Shown: positions 7,709 to 18,290 of the stretch, piece after piece
How positions within the stretch are numbered: the first letter of the stretch is position 1
Layout of the letters: each line of letters begins with the position of its first letter
Source: Hyphomicrobiales bacterium
GTDB lineage: Bacteria > Pseudomonadota > Alphaproteobacteria > Rhizobiales > Rhizobiaceae
Length of the DNA: 64,000 nt
Direction: 5' to 3'
Assembly (NCBI GenBank): GCA_900465675.1
Contig: UBJR01000019.1
Coordinates: 186,001 to 250,000 of the forward strand
The notes under the pieces: generated by a model
The model's database searches: none
The model's input: only the letters and a program-made list of their open reading frames with translations
What the model was told of the DNA's origin: nothing
Position numbers and translations under genes: made by a program

Positions 7709-8558
7709 TTCACGTGAAACATTTGGTCCCAAGGCTTTCGTCACCGGCTTCCCCGTCAAGCATTCGCGCTCGCCCCTCATCCATGGCTACTGGCTGAAGA
7801 CGCTCGGTCTGCCGGGCAGCTACCGCGCCCATGAAGTAGCACCGGCGGATTTCCCCGGCTTCATTGCCAGCTTGAAAGATGGAAGCTCCGGTTTCACCGG
7901 CGGCAATGTCACGATCCCGCATAAGGAACTGGCCTATCAACTTGCCGACTGTCCGGATGCGCTTTCCGAAGAGTTGGGAGCGTCGAACACCCTCTGGATG
8001 GAAGGTGGCAAGTTGCACGCCACCAACACAGACGGTCGCGGCTTCACCGCCAATCTCGATGAACGCCATCCGGGCTGGGACCAAACCGGCACGGCCGTCA
8101 TCTTCGGTGCCGGGGGCGCAAGCCGCGCTGTCATCCAGGCGGTGCGCGATCGCGGGTTGAAGAACATTCACGTCGTCAATCGCACGCTCAGCCGGGCGCA
8201 GGAGTTGGCCGATCGCTTCGGTGCCCAGGTTCGAGCCCATGCGCCGGAGGCGCTAAACGAAGTGATGTCCGGCGCCGGACTTTTCATCAACACCACGTCG
8301 CTCGGCATGGATGGTGAGGCAGCACCTCAAATGGACTTCTCGCCGCTCGCTTCAGGCGCAGTCGTGACCGATATCGTCTATGTGCCGCTGCGGACACCGA
8401 TGCTCATCCAGGCAGAACAGCAGGGCTTCGCAACGGTCGATGGGCTCGGCATGCTCTTGCATCAGGCCGTACCGGGTTTCGCAAAGTGGTTCGGCAGAAC
8501 GCCCGATGTCGACGCCGACCTTCGTGCGCTCATCGTCGCCGACATGGAAAAGCATTGA
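7701..8558 (+). CDS. aroE: Shikimate dehydrogenase AroE
   Basis: NADPH-dependent reduction of 3-dehydroshikimate to shikimate, step four of the shikimate pathway. The 285-aa protein has the substrate-binding motif KHSRSPLIH, the catalytic lysine in NVTIPHKE, NTDGRGF, and the Rossmann loop GAGGASRAV with the NADP-selecting NRT segment. It overlaps maf by 8 bp and coaE by 1 bp (TGATG), so translation of the three is probably coupled. Codons 2-7 coincide with a parS-like sequence, which may explain the odd N-terminus. Confidence 0.95.
   Translation: MDDSRETFGPKAFVTGFPVKHSRSPLIHGYWLKTLGLPGSYRAHEVAPADFPGFIASLKDGSSGFTGGNVTIPHKELAYQLADCPDALSEELGASNTLWMEGGKLHATNTDGRGFTANLDERHPGWDQTGTAVIFGAGGASRAVIQAVRDRGLKNIHVVNRTLSRAQELADRFGAQVRAHAPEALNEVMSGAGLFINTTSLGMDGEAAPQMDFSPLASGAVVTDIVYVPLRTPMLIQAEQQGFATVDGLGMLLHQAVPGFAKWFGRTPDVDADLRALIVADMEKH
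7706..7721. other. parS-like (ParB-binding) site 3, inside the maf/aroE overlap
   Basis: TGATTCACGTGAAACA matches the parS consensus TGTTTCACGTGAAACA at 15 of 16 positions. Its first bases fall in the maf stop codon and the rest encodes residues 2-7 of AroE (DDSRET). It lies about 1.5 kb from the proposed oriC. Confidence 0.8.
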
Positions 8559-9169
8559 TGTTGCGGATCGGCCTGACGGGCTCCATTGGAATGGGAAAAT
8601 CGACGACGGCAAAGCTCTTTGCCGCCGCCGGTATTCCCGTCAACGATGCTGATGCCGTCGTGCACGACCTGTATGCCGGAGAGGCAGTAGCCGCGGTCGA
8701 AGCCGAATTTCCTGGAACATCGAAGGAAGGCGCCGTCGATCGCGCCGAACTGGCCCGGCAACTCGCTCTGCGCCCTGATGGCTTCAAGGCACTGGAAGCG
8801 ATCGTTCATCCGCTCGTGCGCCAGCGCGAAGCCGCATTTCTGGCCAATCAGCAAGCTGCGGGTCAGAGCATCGTATTGCTGGATATTCCCCTGCTGTTCG
8901 AAACCGGCGCGGAAAATCGCGCCGATGTGATTGCTGTCGTCAGCTGCGATCCACAGATTCAGAAGGCGAGGGTGCTTGCGCGCCCGGGCATGACGGAAGA
9001 CAAATTCAAGATGATTCTCTCGCGGCAGATGCCCGATGCCGAAAAGCGCCGGCGCGCCGATTATGTGATCGACACCGGTCACGGCATCGAAATGGCGCAG
9101 CAGCGGGTCAGCGAGATCATTGCCGATCTTCAAAGCAGGATCGCCAAAGGAGAGTTCCGGAATGCGTGA
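8558..9169 (+). CDS. coaE: Dephospho-CoA kinase CoaE
   Basis: Last enzyme of coenzyme A synthesis: phosphorylates the 3'-hydroxyl of dephospho-CoA. The 203-aa protein opens with LRIGLTGSIGMGKSTTAKLF, a P-loop at the very N-terminus, as is standard. It continues with NDADAVVHDLY (catalytic aspartate region) and the LDIPLLFETG and ARPGMTEDKF motifs of the CoA-binding and lid regions. The ATG overlaps the aroE stop by one base. dnaQ begins 8 bp before the end of coaE. Confidence 0.95.
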   Translation: MLRIGLTGSIGMGKSTTAKLFAAAGIPVNDADAVVHDLYAGEAVAAVEAEFPGTSKEGAVDRAELARQLALRPDGFKALEAIVHPLVRQREAAFLANQQAAGQSIVLLDIPLLFETGAENRADVIAVVSCDPQIQKARVLARPGMTEDKFKMILSRQMPDAEKRRRADYVIDTGHGIEMAQQRVSEIIADLQSRIAKGEFRNA

Positions 9170-9875
9170 GATCATCTTCGATACGGAAACCACCGGCCTC
9201 GACAATCGCCTGGACCGGATCATCGAAATCGGCGGTATCGAGCTCTTCAATCATTTCCCGACGGGCCGGACGATCCATATCTACATGAATCCCGGTGACC
9301 AGAAGGTCCATCCGGACGCGCTCGCCGTTCACGGCATCACCGACGAATTCCTCAAGGACAAGAAGGGCTTTGCCGACGTCGTCGAGGAGATCATCGAATT
9401 TTTCGGCGATGCGAAGTGGATCGCTCACAATGCCACCTTCGATATGGGTTTCGTGAACGCCGAGCTCGCCCGCATCGGCAGGCCGCCAATCCTGCCGGAA
9501 CGGGTGATCGATACCCTCTCGCTTGCGCGGCGCAAGCATCCGATGGGCCCGAATTCGCTCGACGCTCTTTGCCGTCGTTATGGTATCGACAACTCGCATC
9601 GCACCAAGCACGGCGCCTTGCTCGACTCTGAACTGCTGGCCGAAGTCTATATCGAGATGATCGGCGGCCGGCAGACGGCACTGGGGCTCGGCGTTGCGGC
9701 AGCGACTGGATCCGAAAACACCGACGATGAAACAGATGACGTCGTCCTGGCAGTGCTGGAAAGGCCGCGCCCGCTGGAGAGCCGACTGAGCGAGACCGAG
9801 GCCGCGTCGCACGACGCGCTGATCGCCAAGCTCGGGACCAAGGGCATCTGGTCGAAATACGATCGCCCAAACTAA
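9162..9875 (+). CDS. dnaQ: DNA polymerase III epsilon subunit (3'-5' proofreading exonuclease) DnaQ
   Basis: Proofreading subunit of the replicative polymerase. The 237-aa DEDDh exonuclease shows ExoI FDTETTGLD (residues 5-13), ExoII HNATFDMGF and ExoIII HGALLDSELLA, with all acidic residues and the histidine present. The C-terminal tail, rich in acidic and polar residues and ending LIAKLGTKGIWSKY, fits the linker and polymerase-binding segment. The start at 9162 gives the conserved MREIIFDTETTG, with an AAGGAGAG ribosome-binding site. It is the last gene of the ppsR-maf-aroE-coaE-dnaQ run and is followed by a bidirectional terminator. Confidence 0.96.
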   Translation: MREIIFDTETTGLDNRLDRIIEIGGIELFNHFPTGRTIHIYMNPGDQKVHPDALAVHGITDEFLKDKKGFADVVEEIIEFFGDAKWIAHNATFDMGFVNAELARIGRPPILPERVIDTLSLARRKHPMGPNSLDALCRRYGIDNSHRTKHGALLDSELLAEVYIEMIGGRQTALGLGVAAATGSENTDDETDDVVLAVLERPRPLESRLSETEAASHDALIAKLGTKGIWSKYDRPN

Positions 9876-9876
9876 A

Positions 9877-9901
9877 AATGCCCGGCTTCTGACCGGGCAT
9901 T
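9877..9901. terminator. Bidirectional terminator between dnaQ and secB
   Basis: Hairpin AATGCCCGG (9877-9885) / CCGGGCATT (9893-9901) flanked by A-rich sequence on the dnaQ side and a short T run on the other. It sits in the convergent gap and can serve both genes. Confidence 0.75.
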
Positions 9902-9926
9902 TCGAATTTCATCAGCACAAATCAGA

Positions 9927-10403
9927 TCAGTTCGTCTGAACCTTGGCGCGGGTCTGCTCTTCGGCAACGCGCTGGGCGAACATCTGCGCGAAATCGATCG
10001 GGTCGATCATCAGCGGCGGGAAGCCGCCGTTGCGTGTCACGTCGGCAATGATCTGGCGGGCAAACGGGAAGAGCATGCGCGGGCACTCAATGAAGAGAAC
10101 CGGCAGCATGTGTTCCTGCGGGAAGCCCGCGATGCGGAAGACGCCGCCATAGACCAGTTCGGTGTGGAATACCGTCTTGTCACCATCCTTGGCTTCCGCG
10201 TTCAGCGACAGAACGACGTCGAAATCAGTGTCGGACAGCGGGTTGGCGTTGACGTTGACGCTGATATTGATAGCCGGCGCGGTGTCGCGAGCCTGCAGCG
10301 AACGCGGTGCGCCCGGGTTTTCGAAGGAGAGATCCTTCGTGTACTGAGCGAGAATGGTGAGGCTCGGGCTTACTGCACCGGCGCCGTTGTTTTCATCAGC
10401 CAT
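9927..10403 (-). CDS. secB: Protein-export chaperone SecB
   Basis: Tetrameric cytosolic chaperone that keeps preproteins unfolded and delivers them to SecA. The 158-aa protein has the conserved core: SLTILAQYTKDLSFENP, then NVNANPLSDTDFDVVLSLN, and the C-terminal half PVLFIECPRMLFPFARQIIADVTRNGGFPPLMIDPIDF. The start is the ATG at 10401-10403 (ADENNGAGAV), preceded by a GAGGA ribosome-binding site; the open frame extends 13 codons further without conservation. Convergent with dnaQ. Confidence 0.96.
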   Translation of the reverse strand: MADENNGAGAVSPSLTILAQYTKDLSFENPGAPRSLQARDTAPAINISVNVNANPLSDTDFDVVLSLNAEAKDGDKTVFHTELVYGGVFRIAGFPQEHMLPVLFIECPRMLFPFARQIIADVTRNGGFPPLMIDPIDFAQMFAQRVAEEQTRAKVQTN

Positions 10404-10487
10404 TGGATTTTCCTCGAAGGGGCATTTTGATGGTGCCGCCATCTACCATTTCGCGGAAAGGCTTACAACCCTGAGCAAATTCAGCGT

Positions 10488-11003
10488 TCAGTCGCCAAGC
10501 CGCTTGCCCGACCAGGGAGAATTCGGGTCGGGTTGCCGCTTGAAATCGTCCTCGTCGAGATCGACAACCTTGCCTCCGGCAGGGCCGCGGGGACGAAAAT
10601 CACCACCCGATCCTGCTGACGCGGTAAAGCTACTGGTTCTGCCGACGACGACGAAACGGCGGCTGACATATTTCCAGGCCAGATCGCGCACAGCCGGAAT
10701 GCAGATCAGAAGAGCGATGATATCGGAGATGAAGCCCGGGATGACGAAAAGCAGTCCGGCAATGACAAGCATCGCAGGCTTCAAAAGTTCGCGGCCCGGA
10801 GCAACGCCGTTCCGGCCTTCGGCGGACATGCGCTGCAGGATGCCGAGGCCGTGGCGGCGCAGCATCGACATGCCGACGACCACGCCAAGAACCACCAGTC
10901 CAAGCGTTGCCAGAACACCGATCGCCTTGCCGACAATCACGAAGCTCGCGATTTCCGCCAGGGGCAAAAGCAGCATGAAACCGGGAAGCATCGTCAATCG
11001 CAT
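10488..11003 (-). CDS. fxsA: FxsA-family membrane protein
   Basis: FxsA is a small inner-membrane protein; the E. coli version, when overproduced, relieves phage T7 exclusion by the F plasmid. Its ordinary role is unknown. The 171-aa sequence has about three hydrophobic segments: residues 6-45, containing LPLAEIASFVIVGKAIGVLATLGLVVLG, and 75-105, containing PGFISDIIALLICIP, the typical FxsA end of the membrane domain. A polar, glycine- and aspartate-rich cytoplasmic tail follows. The ATG at 11003 is preferred over a TTG three codons upstream. It is divergent from the Tim44-like gene. Confidence 0.85.
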   Translation of the reverse strand: MRLTMLPGFMLLLPLAEIASFVIVGKAIGVLATLGLVVLGVVVGMSMLRRHGLGILQRMSAEGRNGVAPGRELLKPAMLVIAGLLFVIPGFISDIIALLICIPAVRDLAWKYVSRRFVVVGRTSSFTASAGSGGDFRPRGPAGGKVVDLDEDDFKRQPDPNSPWSGKRLGD

Positions 11004-11105
11004 CGCTTTCAACCCGCAAGCTCGCGGGCTCCTATTTGAATCATCTGTCTATGCGGACTATATGGGAGTAGAAATTTGGGATGTTAACTGCAATCGCGGG
11101 ACAAT

Positions 11106-11810
11106 ATGAGTTCAAACGACTTCATCACGTTATTTTTCCTGGTAGCGGCAGTGCTGATTTTTTTCCAGCTCCGCAGTGTTCTTGGCCGTCGCACCGGAAA
11201 TGAAAAGCCGCCGCGTGATCTCTACACGCCCCGTGATGCAGCCGGCCAGGAGCCAGCCGATGCCGGAAAGGTCGTGACCCTTCCGCGCCGCGACGGCAAT
11301 GGCGAGGAAGAAGATCGCTTTGCCGCCATCGATGCCTTCGCTCCGGCAGGCACGCCGCTCAACGAAGCGCTGCGCGCCATGAACAAGGCCGATCCGTCGT
11401 TCACGCCGAAGGAATTCCTGAATGGCGCCAAGATGGCCTACGAGATGATCGTCATGGCTTTTGCCGACGGTGATCGCAAAACCCTCAAGAACCTGCTGTC
11501 CCCTGAAGTCTACGATGGCTTCGATGCGGCGATCGCCGATCGCGAAGCGAAGGGCGAAAAGGTCAAATCGACCTTTGTCGGCATCGACAAGGCCGAGATC
11601 ACCAATGCCGAAGTCAAGGGCAGCGAAGCGCAAATGACATTGCGGATCTCCAGCCAGCTGATTTCGGCCACCTATGACAAGGATGAAAAGCTGATCGATG
11701 GCAACGCAGAGGATGTTGCCGAAGTCAACGACATCTGGACCTTCGCCCGCGACACCCGTTCGCGCGACCCCAACTGGAAACTCGTGGCAACCGAATCGGA
11801 ACATGAGTGA
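11106..11810 (+). CDS. Tim44/TimA-like inner-membrane protein
   Basis: The 234-aa protein has one N-terminal membrane helix (FITLFFLVAAVLIFFQL, residues 5-21), a charged linker, and a C-terminal Tim44-like domain (about 85-230), including PKEFLNGAKMAYEMIVMAFADGDRKTL and the closing WTFARDTRSRDPNWKLVAT. In mitochondria this fold binds membranes at the TIM23 import motor. Alphaproteobacterial homologues are membrane-anchored proteins of poorly defined role. It is the first gene of a tightly overlapping group with mltA, the Smr gene and the XRE gene, overlapping mltA by 8 bp. Confidence 0.85.
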   Translation: MSSNDFITLFFLVAAVLIFFQLRSVLGRRTGNEKPPRDLYTPRDAAGQEPADAGKVVTLPRRDGNGEEEDRFAAIDAFAPAGTPLNEALRAMNKADPSFTPKEFLNGAKMAYEMIVMAFADGDRKTLKNLLSPEVYDGFDAAIADREAKGEKVKSTFVGIDKAEITNAEVKGSEAQMTLRISSQLISATYDKDEKLIDGNAEDVAEVNDIWTFARDTRSRDPNWKLVATESEHE

Positions 11811-12921
11811 CGGTCTGGCAGATTTCACGCTGCACCCCATCAGCTTCGATGAATTGAAGGGCTGGAAGGATGATGATCCTTCCAGCCTTTTTGAAGTCAT
11901 GGAAGCATGTCGCCGGCAGATCTCCGGCGTAAAGCCTTACCGAACCGGTTCGCTAGGCCTGACCGCCGAGGACCTTATGCCGCTTCTTGAGAAGGCGCGG
12001 GATGCCGGCGTTTCAAACGCGATGCAGGCGCGCCGCTTCTTCGAACAGAACTCCCGCCCGTTTCTGATCAGGAAGAGTGACGGGATGCCGGGCTTCGTGA
12101 CGGCGTTCTACGAGCCGGAAATCGCCGTTTCGGCCAAGCCGGATGACGTCTATCGTTTTCCATTCTATCGGCGCCCCGATGATTTGATCGATCTCGACGA
12201 TACGAACAGGCCAGCCGGGCTTGATCCCTATTACGCGTTCGGCCTGTCGTCGAAGGGCTCGATCAGCGCTCATCCGGACCGGCGGGCAGTCGATCAGGGC
12301 ATTCTCTCCGGGCGCGGTCTGGAGATCGCCTGGGCGAAATCGAAGGTCGATGTCTTCTTCGTCCACGTCCAGGGTGCGGCTCGCTTGCGGTATGCCGATG
12401 GTACGATGGGCCGCATCACCTATGCCGCCAAAGCCGGACACCCATTTTCGGCGATCGGCAAGCTTCTCATCGACCGGGGCGAGATCGATCGCAACCAGAT
12501 CTCCATGCAAGCGATCCGCGCATGGCTTGCCGCTCATCCGGACCAGGTTGACGAGGTTCTCTGGCATAACAGATCCTACATCTTCTTCCGCGAGGCAGAG
12601 CCAGCCGCGGCAACGAGCGGCCCGATTGCCGCCGCCAAGGTTCCGCTCCTTGCCGGCCGTTCGCTCGCAGTCGATCGCCTGATCCACACATTCGGCTTCC
12701 CGTTCTTCGTCCACTCGGAAAGCCTTACCCATCTGGATGGCGGACGCGGCTTCGCGCGATTGATGCTGGCGCTCGATACCGGCTCGGCGATCGTTGGACC
12801 CGCACGCGGCGATATTTTCACCGGCTCCGGAGACGATGCCGGTGAACAGGCCGGAACGGTCAGAAATGATGCGGATTTCGCCATCCTGATACCCAATGAA
12901 GCCGCGGGGCGTTTCCTCTGA
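11803..12921 (+). CDS. mltA: Murein lytic transglycosylase A family protein (MltA), no visible signal peptide
   Basis: MltA cleaves peptidoglycan glycan strands to give 1,6-anhydro-muropeptides. The 372-aa protein has the MltA domain (about residues 60-270; FVTAFYEPEIAVSA, the conserved VFFVHVQGAARL and GRITYAAKAGHPF) and a C-terminal 3D domain with the aspartates in LALDTGSAIVGPARGDIF. The start at the ATG at 11803 is set by the overlap with the Tim44-like stop. Oddly, neither this N-terminus (MSDGLADFTLHPISF) nor the upstream extension contains a signal peptide or lipobox, although the substrate is periplasmic. Confidence 0.9.
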   Translation: MSDGLADFTLHPISFDELKGWKDDDPSSLFEVMEACRRQISGVKPYRTGSLGLTAEDLMPLLEKARDAGVSNAMQARRFFEQNSRPFLIRKSDGMPGFVTAFYEPEIAVSAKPDDVYRFPFYRRPDDLIDLDDTNRPAGLDPYYAFGLSSKGSISAHPDRRAVDQGILSGRGLEIAWAKSKVDVFFVHVQGAARLRYADGTMGRITYAAKAGHPFSAIGKLLIDRGEIDRNQISMQAIRAWLAAHPDQVDEVLWHNRSYIFFREAEPAAATSGPIAAAKVPLLAGRSLAVDRLIHTFGFPFFVHSESLTHLDGGRGFARLMLALDTGSAIVGPARGDIFTGSGDDAGEQAGTVRNDADFAILIPNEAAGRFL

Positions 12922-13484
12922 TGGCTAGGGATCGCAAGCTCAGCACCGACGAGCGCATTCTTTGGGGCAGGGTGGCACGCAGCACCCGCCCGATGGCGGG
13001 CAAGACCGGCGAACTGACCGAACTCGATGCCTTCCTGGCTGCCGCCGAGGCGGAAATCGAAGCGACCGAAAAGCAGCGCATGACGACGGCGCCTGTAACG
13101 CCTCCGGTCCAGCAACCCGCCGCCAAGCCGTCCTCCGGTCAGCACCATCCACTCGAGCGCCCGGTTAAGCGTAAGATCGCCAAGGGACGCCTGGCGCTGG
13201 AAGCCCGCATAGACCTGCATGGACTGGTGCAAAGCGAAGCCCATGTCATCCTTCTCGATTTTCTGATCCGTGCCCATGAGCGCGGCATGCGGCATGTGCT
13301 GGTCATCACCGGCAAGGGAAGCTCGCTCGGCAGCGAAGGCGCACTGAAGCGCGCCGTGCCGTTGTGGTTCTCGAAGCCTGAGTTCCGCTATCTGATCTCG
13401 TCCTACGAATCTGCGGCGCAGCATCATGGCGGCGAGGGCGCTCTCTACATCCGTCTCGCCCGCCGGGCGGGAGATCGCTCATGA
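12921..13484 (+). CDS. Smr/MutS2-type domain protein
   Basis: The 187-aa protein has a basic N-terminus, a low-complexity Pro/Ala/Gln linker (about residues 55-85) and a C-terminal Smr domain with its hallmarks IDLHGLVQSEA (near 97-107) and the VITGKGSSLGSEGALKRAVP loop. Smr domains are nucleic-acid endonucleases or binding modules, and stand-alone bacterial forms have been tied to RNA or ribosome quality control. The specific role here is unknown. Its ATG overlaps the mltA stop (TGATG), and its end overlaps the XRE gene by 4 bp. Confidence 0.87.
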   Translation: MARDRKLSTDERILWGRVARSTRPMAGKTGELTELDAFLAAAEAEIEATEKQRMTTAPVTPPVQQPAAKPSSGQHHPLERPVKRKIAKGRLALEARIDLHGLVQSEAHVILLDFLIRAHERGMRHVLVITGKGSSLGSEGALKRAVPLWFSKPEFRYLISSYESAAQHHGGEGALYIRLARRAGDRS

Positions 13485-13861
13485 CGACGCCCTTCGGCGA
13501 GGCTGTCCGCAAGCTGCGATCCCGCAAGGGCGTTTCGCAGAAGCAGATGGCGGCAGCGCTGAATGTGTCGCCTGCCTATCTATCGGCGCTGGAGCACGGA
13601 AAACGCGGCCTGCCGACCTTCGACCTGCTGCAGCGGATCGCCGGCTATTTCAACATCATCTGGGATGAAGCGGAAGAACTCTTCCTCCTGGCGCGCTCTT
13701 CCGACCCGCGTGTTGTCATCGATACGTCAGGTTTGCCGCCCGAATACACGGCCTTTGCAAACCGTTTGGCGGGTCAGATCCGCAGCCTTGACGCGCCCGT
13801 CTTGGTGGAGCTCAACGCGGTGTTGGAAAAAGGCGGAAAAGCGGACGGAAAACCGTCATAA
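13481..13861 (+). CDS. XRE-family helix-turn-helix transcriptional regulator
   Basis: The 126-aa protein has an N-terminal Cro/CI-type helix-turn-helix (about residues 6-60: FGEAVRKLRSRKGVSQKQ, then NVSPAYLSALEHGKRGLP) and a short C-terminal part ending in a helical stretch that could dimerise. The start overlaps the preceding Smr gene (ATGA), so it is cotranscribed with Tim44-mltA-smr. Targets are unknown; regulation of the operon itself or of the neighbouring gyrB would be a guess. Confidence 0.88.
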   Translation: MTTPFGEAVRKLRSRKGVSQKQMAAALNVSPAYLSALEHGKRGLPTFDLLQRIAGYFNIIWDEAEELFLLARSSDPRVVIDTSGLPPEYTAFANRLAGQIRSLDAPVLVELNAVLEKGGKADGKPS

Positions 13862-13871
13862 TCCCCTGTTT

Positions 13872-13898
13872 AATGCCGGATTTCAGGGCTCCGGCATT
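13872..13898 (+). terminator. Hairpin after the XRE gene
   Basis: Inverted repeat AATGCCGG (13872-13879) / CCGGCATT (13891-13898) ten bases after the stop. No T run follows, so it may be a weak or Rho-assisted terminator, or only a transcript-stabilising hairpin. Confidence 0.4.
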
Positions 13899-13994
13899 GG
13901 GATTGGCGCGCAAAAACCCTATATTCCGGAATGAGAAACGCCGGTGATTCGCAAGGTCATCCAGGCCGTTACAACAGGGAAATTCAAAGACAGT

Positions 13995-16427
<2,433 letters not shown>

Positions 16428-16440
16428 TTGATATCAAAGA

Positions 16441-16474
16441 AAAAGGCCGCGCAGCGAGAGCTGCGCGGCCTTTT
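16441..16474. terminator. Strong bidirectional terminator between gyrB and the nitroreductase gene
   Basis: Fourteen-base arms AAAAGGCCGCGCAG (16441-16454) and CTGCGCGGCCTTTT (16461-16474) around a six-base loop, followed by a T run on the plus strand and, read the other way, by A/T-rich sequence. It lies in the convergent gap. Confidence 0.9.
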
Positions 16475-16484
16475 TTGTTTTGGT

Positions 16485-17078
16485 TTAGTTGGCGACAAAT
16501 TTGCCGTTGAAGGCAACTTCTGCCAGCGGCTTGCGCTGGCTTGGAAACTCGCGTGCCTGGTTACGCTCCGAAAGCACGCTTTTGTCCGCAAGGCGGCCAA
16601 GCGCGATGCCGGCTTCGACGCGGTAGCCTTCGGGGATAGCAAACGTCGTCATGATCTCGTCGTGCTTGATGCCGCCCATGCCGTGGGCATAGAAGCCGGA
16701 GAAGCGTGCCTGCATGGCAAAATGGCCCCATGCGGCACCGGCGTCGAAGGAATGCGTGTAGCTTTTCTTGCCCTCTGAAAAATCACCGCTGAAGCCGCGC
16801 GAAACCACGAAAAGCAGGGCTGAGGCGTTCTTGGCCCATTCCTGGTTGGCTTCAGCAAGCAATCCAAGCGCGGTTTCGAAATGCTCGGAACCCTTCAGCG
16901 CATAGATGAAGCGCCAGGGCTGCTGGTTGGCAGAGGAGGGCGCCCAATGCGCGGCGTCGAGGATCGTAAGGAGCTGCTCTTCGCTGATGGTTTCGCCGGT
17001 GAAAGCGCGCGGCGACCAGCGGTCGAGAAACATGGCTTCGATGGGAAATTGGGATTCGCGGCTATTGCTTGTGGTCAT
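16485..17078 (-). CDS. Nitroreductase-family flavoprotein
   Basis: FMN-dependent NAD(P)H oxidoreductase family acting on nitroaromatics, quinones or similar acceptors; the physiological substrate cannot be told from sequence. The 197-aa protein has the family N-terminus LDRWSPRAFTGETISEEQL, the FMN-binding DAAHWAPSSANQQPWRF (about residues 42-58) and the C-terminal GIALGRLADKS. The start is the ATG at 17078; upstream in-frame codons would run into the divergent promoter region. It faces a glutathionyl-hydroquinone reductase gene across a 164-bp gap. Confidence 0.87.
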   Translation of the reverse strand: MTTSNSRESQFPIEAMFLDRWSPRAFTGETISEEQLLTILDAAHWAPSSANQQPWRFIYALKGSEHFETALGLLAEANQEWAKNASALLFVVSRGFSGDFSEGKKSYTHSFDAGAAWGHFAMQARFSGFYAHGMGGIKHDEIMTTFAIPEGYRVEAGIALGRLADKSVLSERNQAREFPSQRKPLAEVAFNGKFVAN

Positions 17079-17242
17079 GGGGGGGCTCCGGTCCATTCTG
17101 CCTATGGTCATATTTCCCGGCCCCCTCACTTGGCAAGCGCCGGTTTCGCGATCGCATGACAGTCTGTTTCCAAAAACAGGGCCTCCCAGCCATGCGAACA
17201 CGCGGTATCTATTCGCTTCGCGCGATGACGAAGGAGCCGGTG

Positions 17243-18196
17243 ATGCTGGTGAATGGAAAATGGACCGAGGATTGGCAGCCGGTACAGGCGACAGATGCCA
17301 AAGGCGGCTTTGTGCGCCAGACATCCAGCTTCCGCAATTGGGTCACACCGGATGGATCGGCAGGTCCGACAGGCGAGGCGGGTTTCAAGGCCGAGGCCGG
17401 CCGCTACCATCTCTATGTCGCCTATATCTGCCCCTGGGCATCCCGCACATTGATCGGACGGACTTTGAAGGGCCTCGACGACGTCATCAGTGTTTCCATC
17501 GTCGAGCCGGCGCTCTCGAAGCAGGGCTGGCGTTTTGGTGACTATCCGGGAGCGACCAGAGATACCGTCAACAGCGCGACCTATATGCATGAGATCTATA
17601 CGAAAGTTGACCCGGATTTCACCGGCCGGGCAACCGTCCCTGTACTTTGGGACAAGCAGCAGCAGACGATCGTCAACAACGAATCGGCTGATATTCTGCG
17701 TATGCTCAACAGCGGATTCGGCGATCTCGCGAACAGTGCGATCGACCTTTATCCGGATAACAAGCGTTCGGAGATCGATAGCTTCAATGAGCATATCTAT
17801 TTGCGGCTGAACAACGGTGTCTATCGCGCCGGGTTTGCAACGACGCAAATCGCCTATGACGAAGCTTTTGCCGATGTCTTTGCCTGCCTCGATTGGGTCG
17901 AGCCGCAATTGCAGGGACGGGCCTTCCTCTTTGCCGATCATCCGACCGAGGCCGACATCCGTCTCTTCGTGACCCTGGTGCGTTTCGATCCCGCTTACCA
18001 CGGCCTCTTCAAGTGCAACCTGCGCCGTGTCGCAGACTATCCCAATCTCAAGGCATTCTGCCGCCGTATGCTGGATTGGCCGGGCATCGCTGCCACTGTC
18101 AACATCGATCACATCAAGCGTGGCTATTATTCGATCGAGAAACTCAACCCGACCGGGATTATGCCGGCAGGCCCAGATTTGTCGGAGATTTTTTAA
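17243..18196 (+). CDS. Glutathionyl-hydroquinone reductase (Xi-class glutathione S-transferase, YqjG/PcpF-like)
   Basis: Reduces glutathionyl-(hydro)quinones back to hydroquinones using a catalytic cysteine. The 317-aa protein shows the class-defining motif CPWA (residues 63-66, in YICPWASRTL), preceded by WVTPDGSAGPTGE, and an all-helical C-terminal GST domain. The start is the ATG at 17243: a perfect AAGGAG lies at 17231-17236 with six-base spacing and the product begins LVNGKWTEDWQPV, the family N-terminus. Earlier in-frame starts lack homology. Likely coupled in function to the divergent nitroreductase (quinone/electrophile defence, inferred). Confidence 0.9.
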   Translation: MLVNGKWTEDWQPVQATDAKGGFVRQTSSFRNWVTPDGSAGPTGEAGFKAEAGRYHLYVAYICPWASRTLIGRTLKGLDDVISVSIVEPALSKQGWRFGDYPGATRDTVNSATYMHEIYTKVDPDFTGRATVPVLWDKQQQTIVNNESADILRMLNSGFGDLANSAIDLYPDNKRSEIDSFNEHIYLRLNNGVYRAGFATTQIAYDEAFADVFACLDWVEPQLQGRAFLFADHPTEADIRLFVTLVRFDPAYHGLFKCNLRRVADYPNLKAFCRRMLDWPGIAATVNIDHIKRGYYSIEKLNPTGIMPAGPDLSEIF

Positions 18197-18290
18197 AGCC
18201 GCGTACCGCTTCGGGGAAAACCCGTAATGACATGGTTGGACAACTGGTCCATAGCTCTTTGCGAATTCTTTTCGATGAGGAGGACATCCC

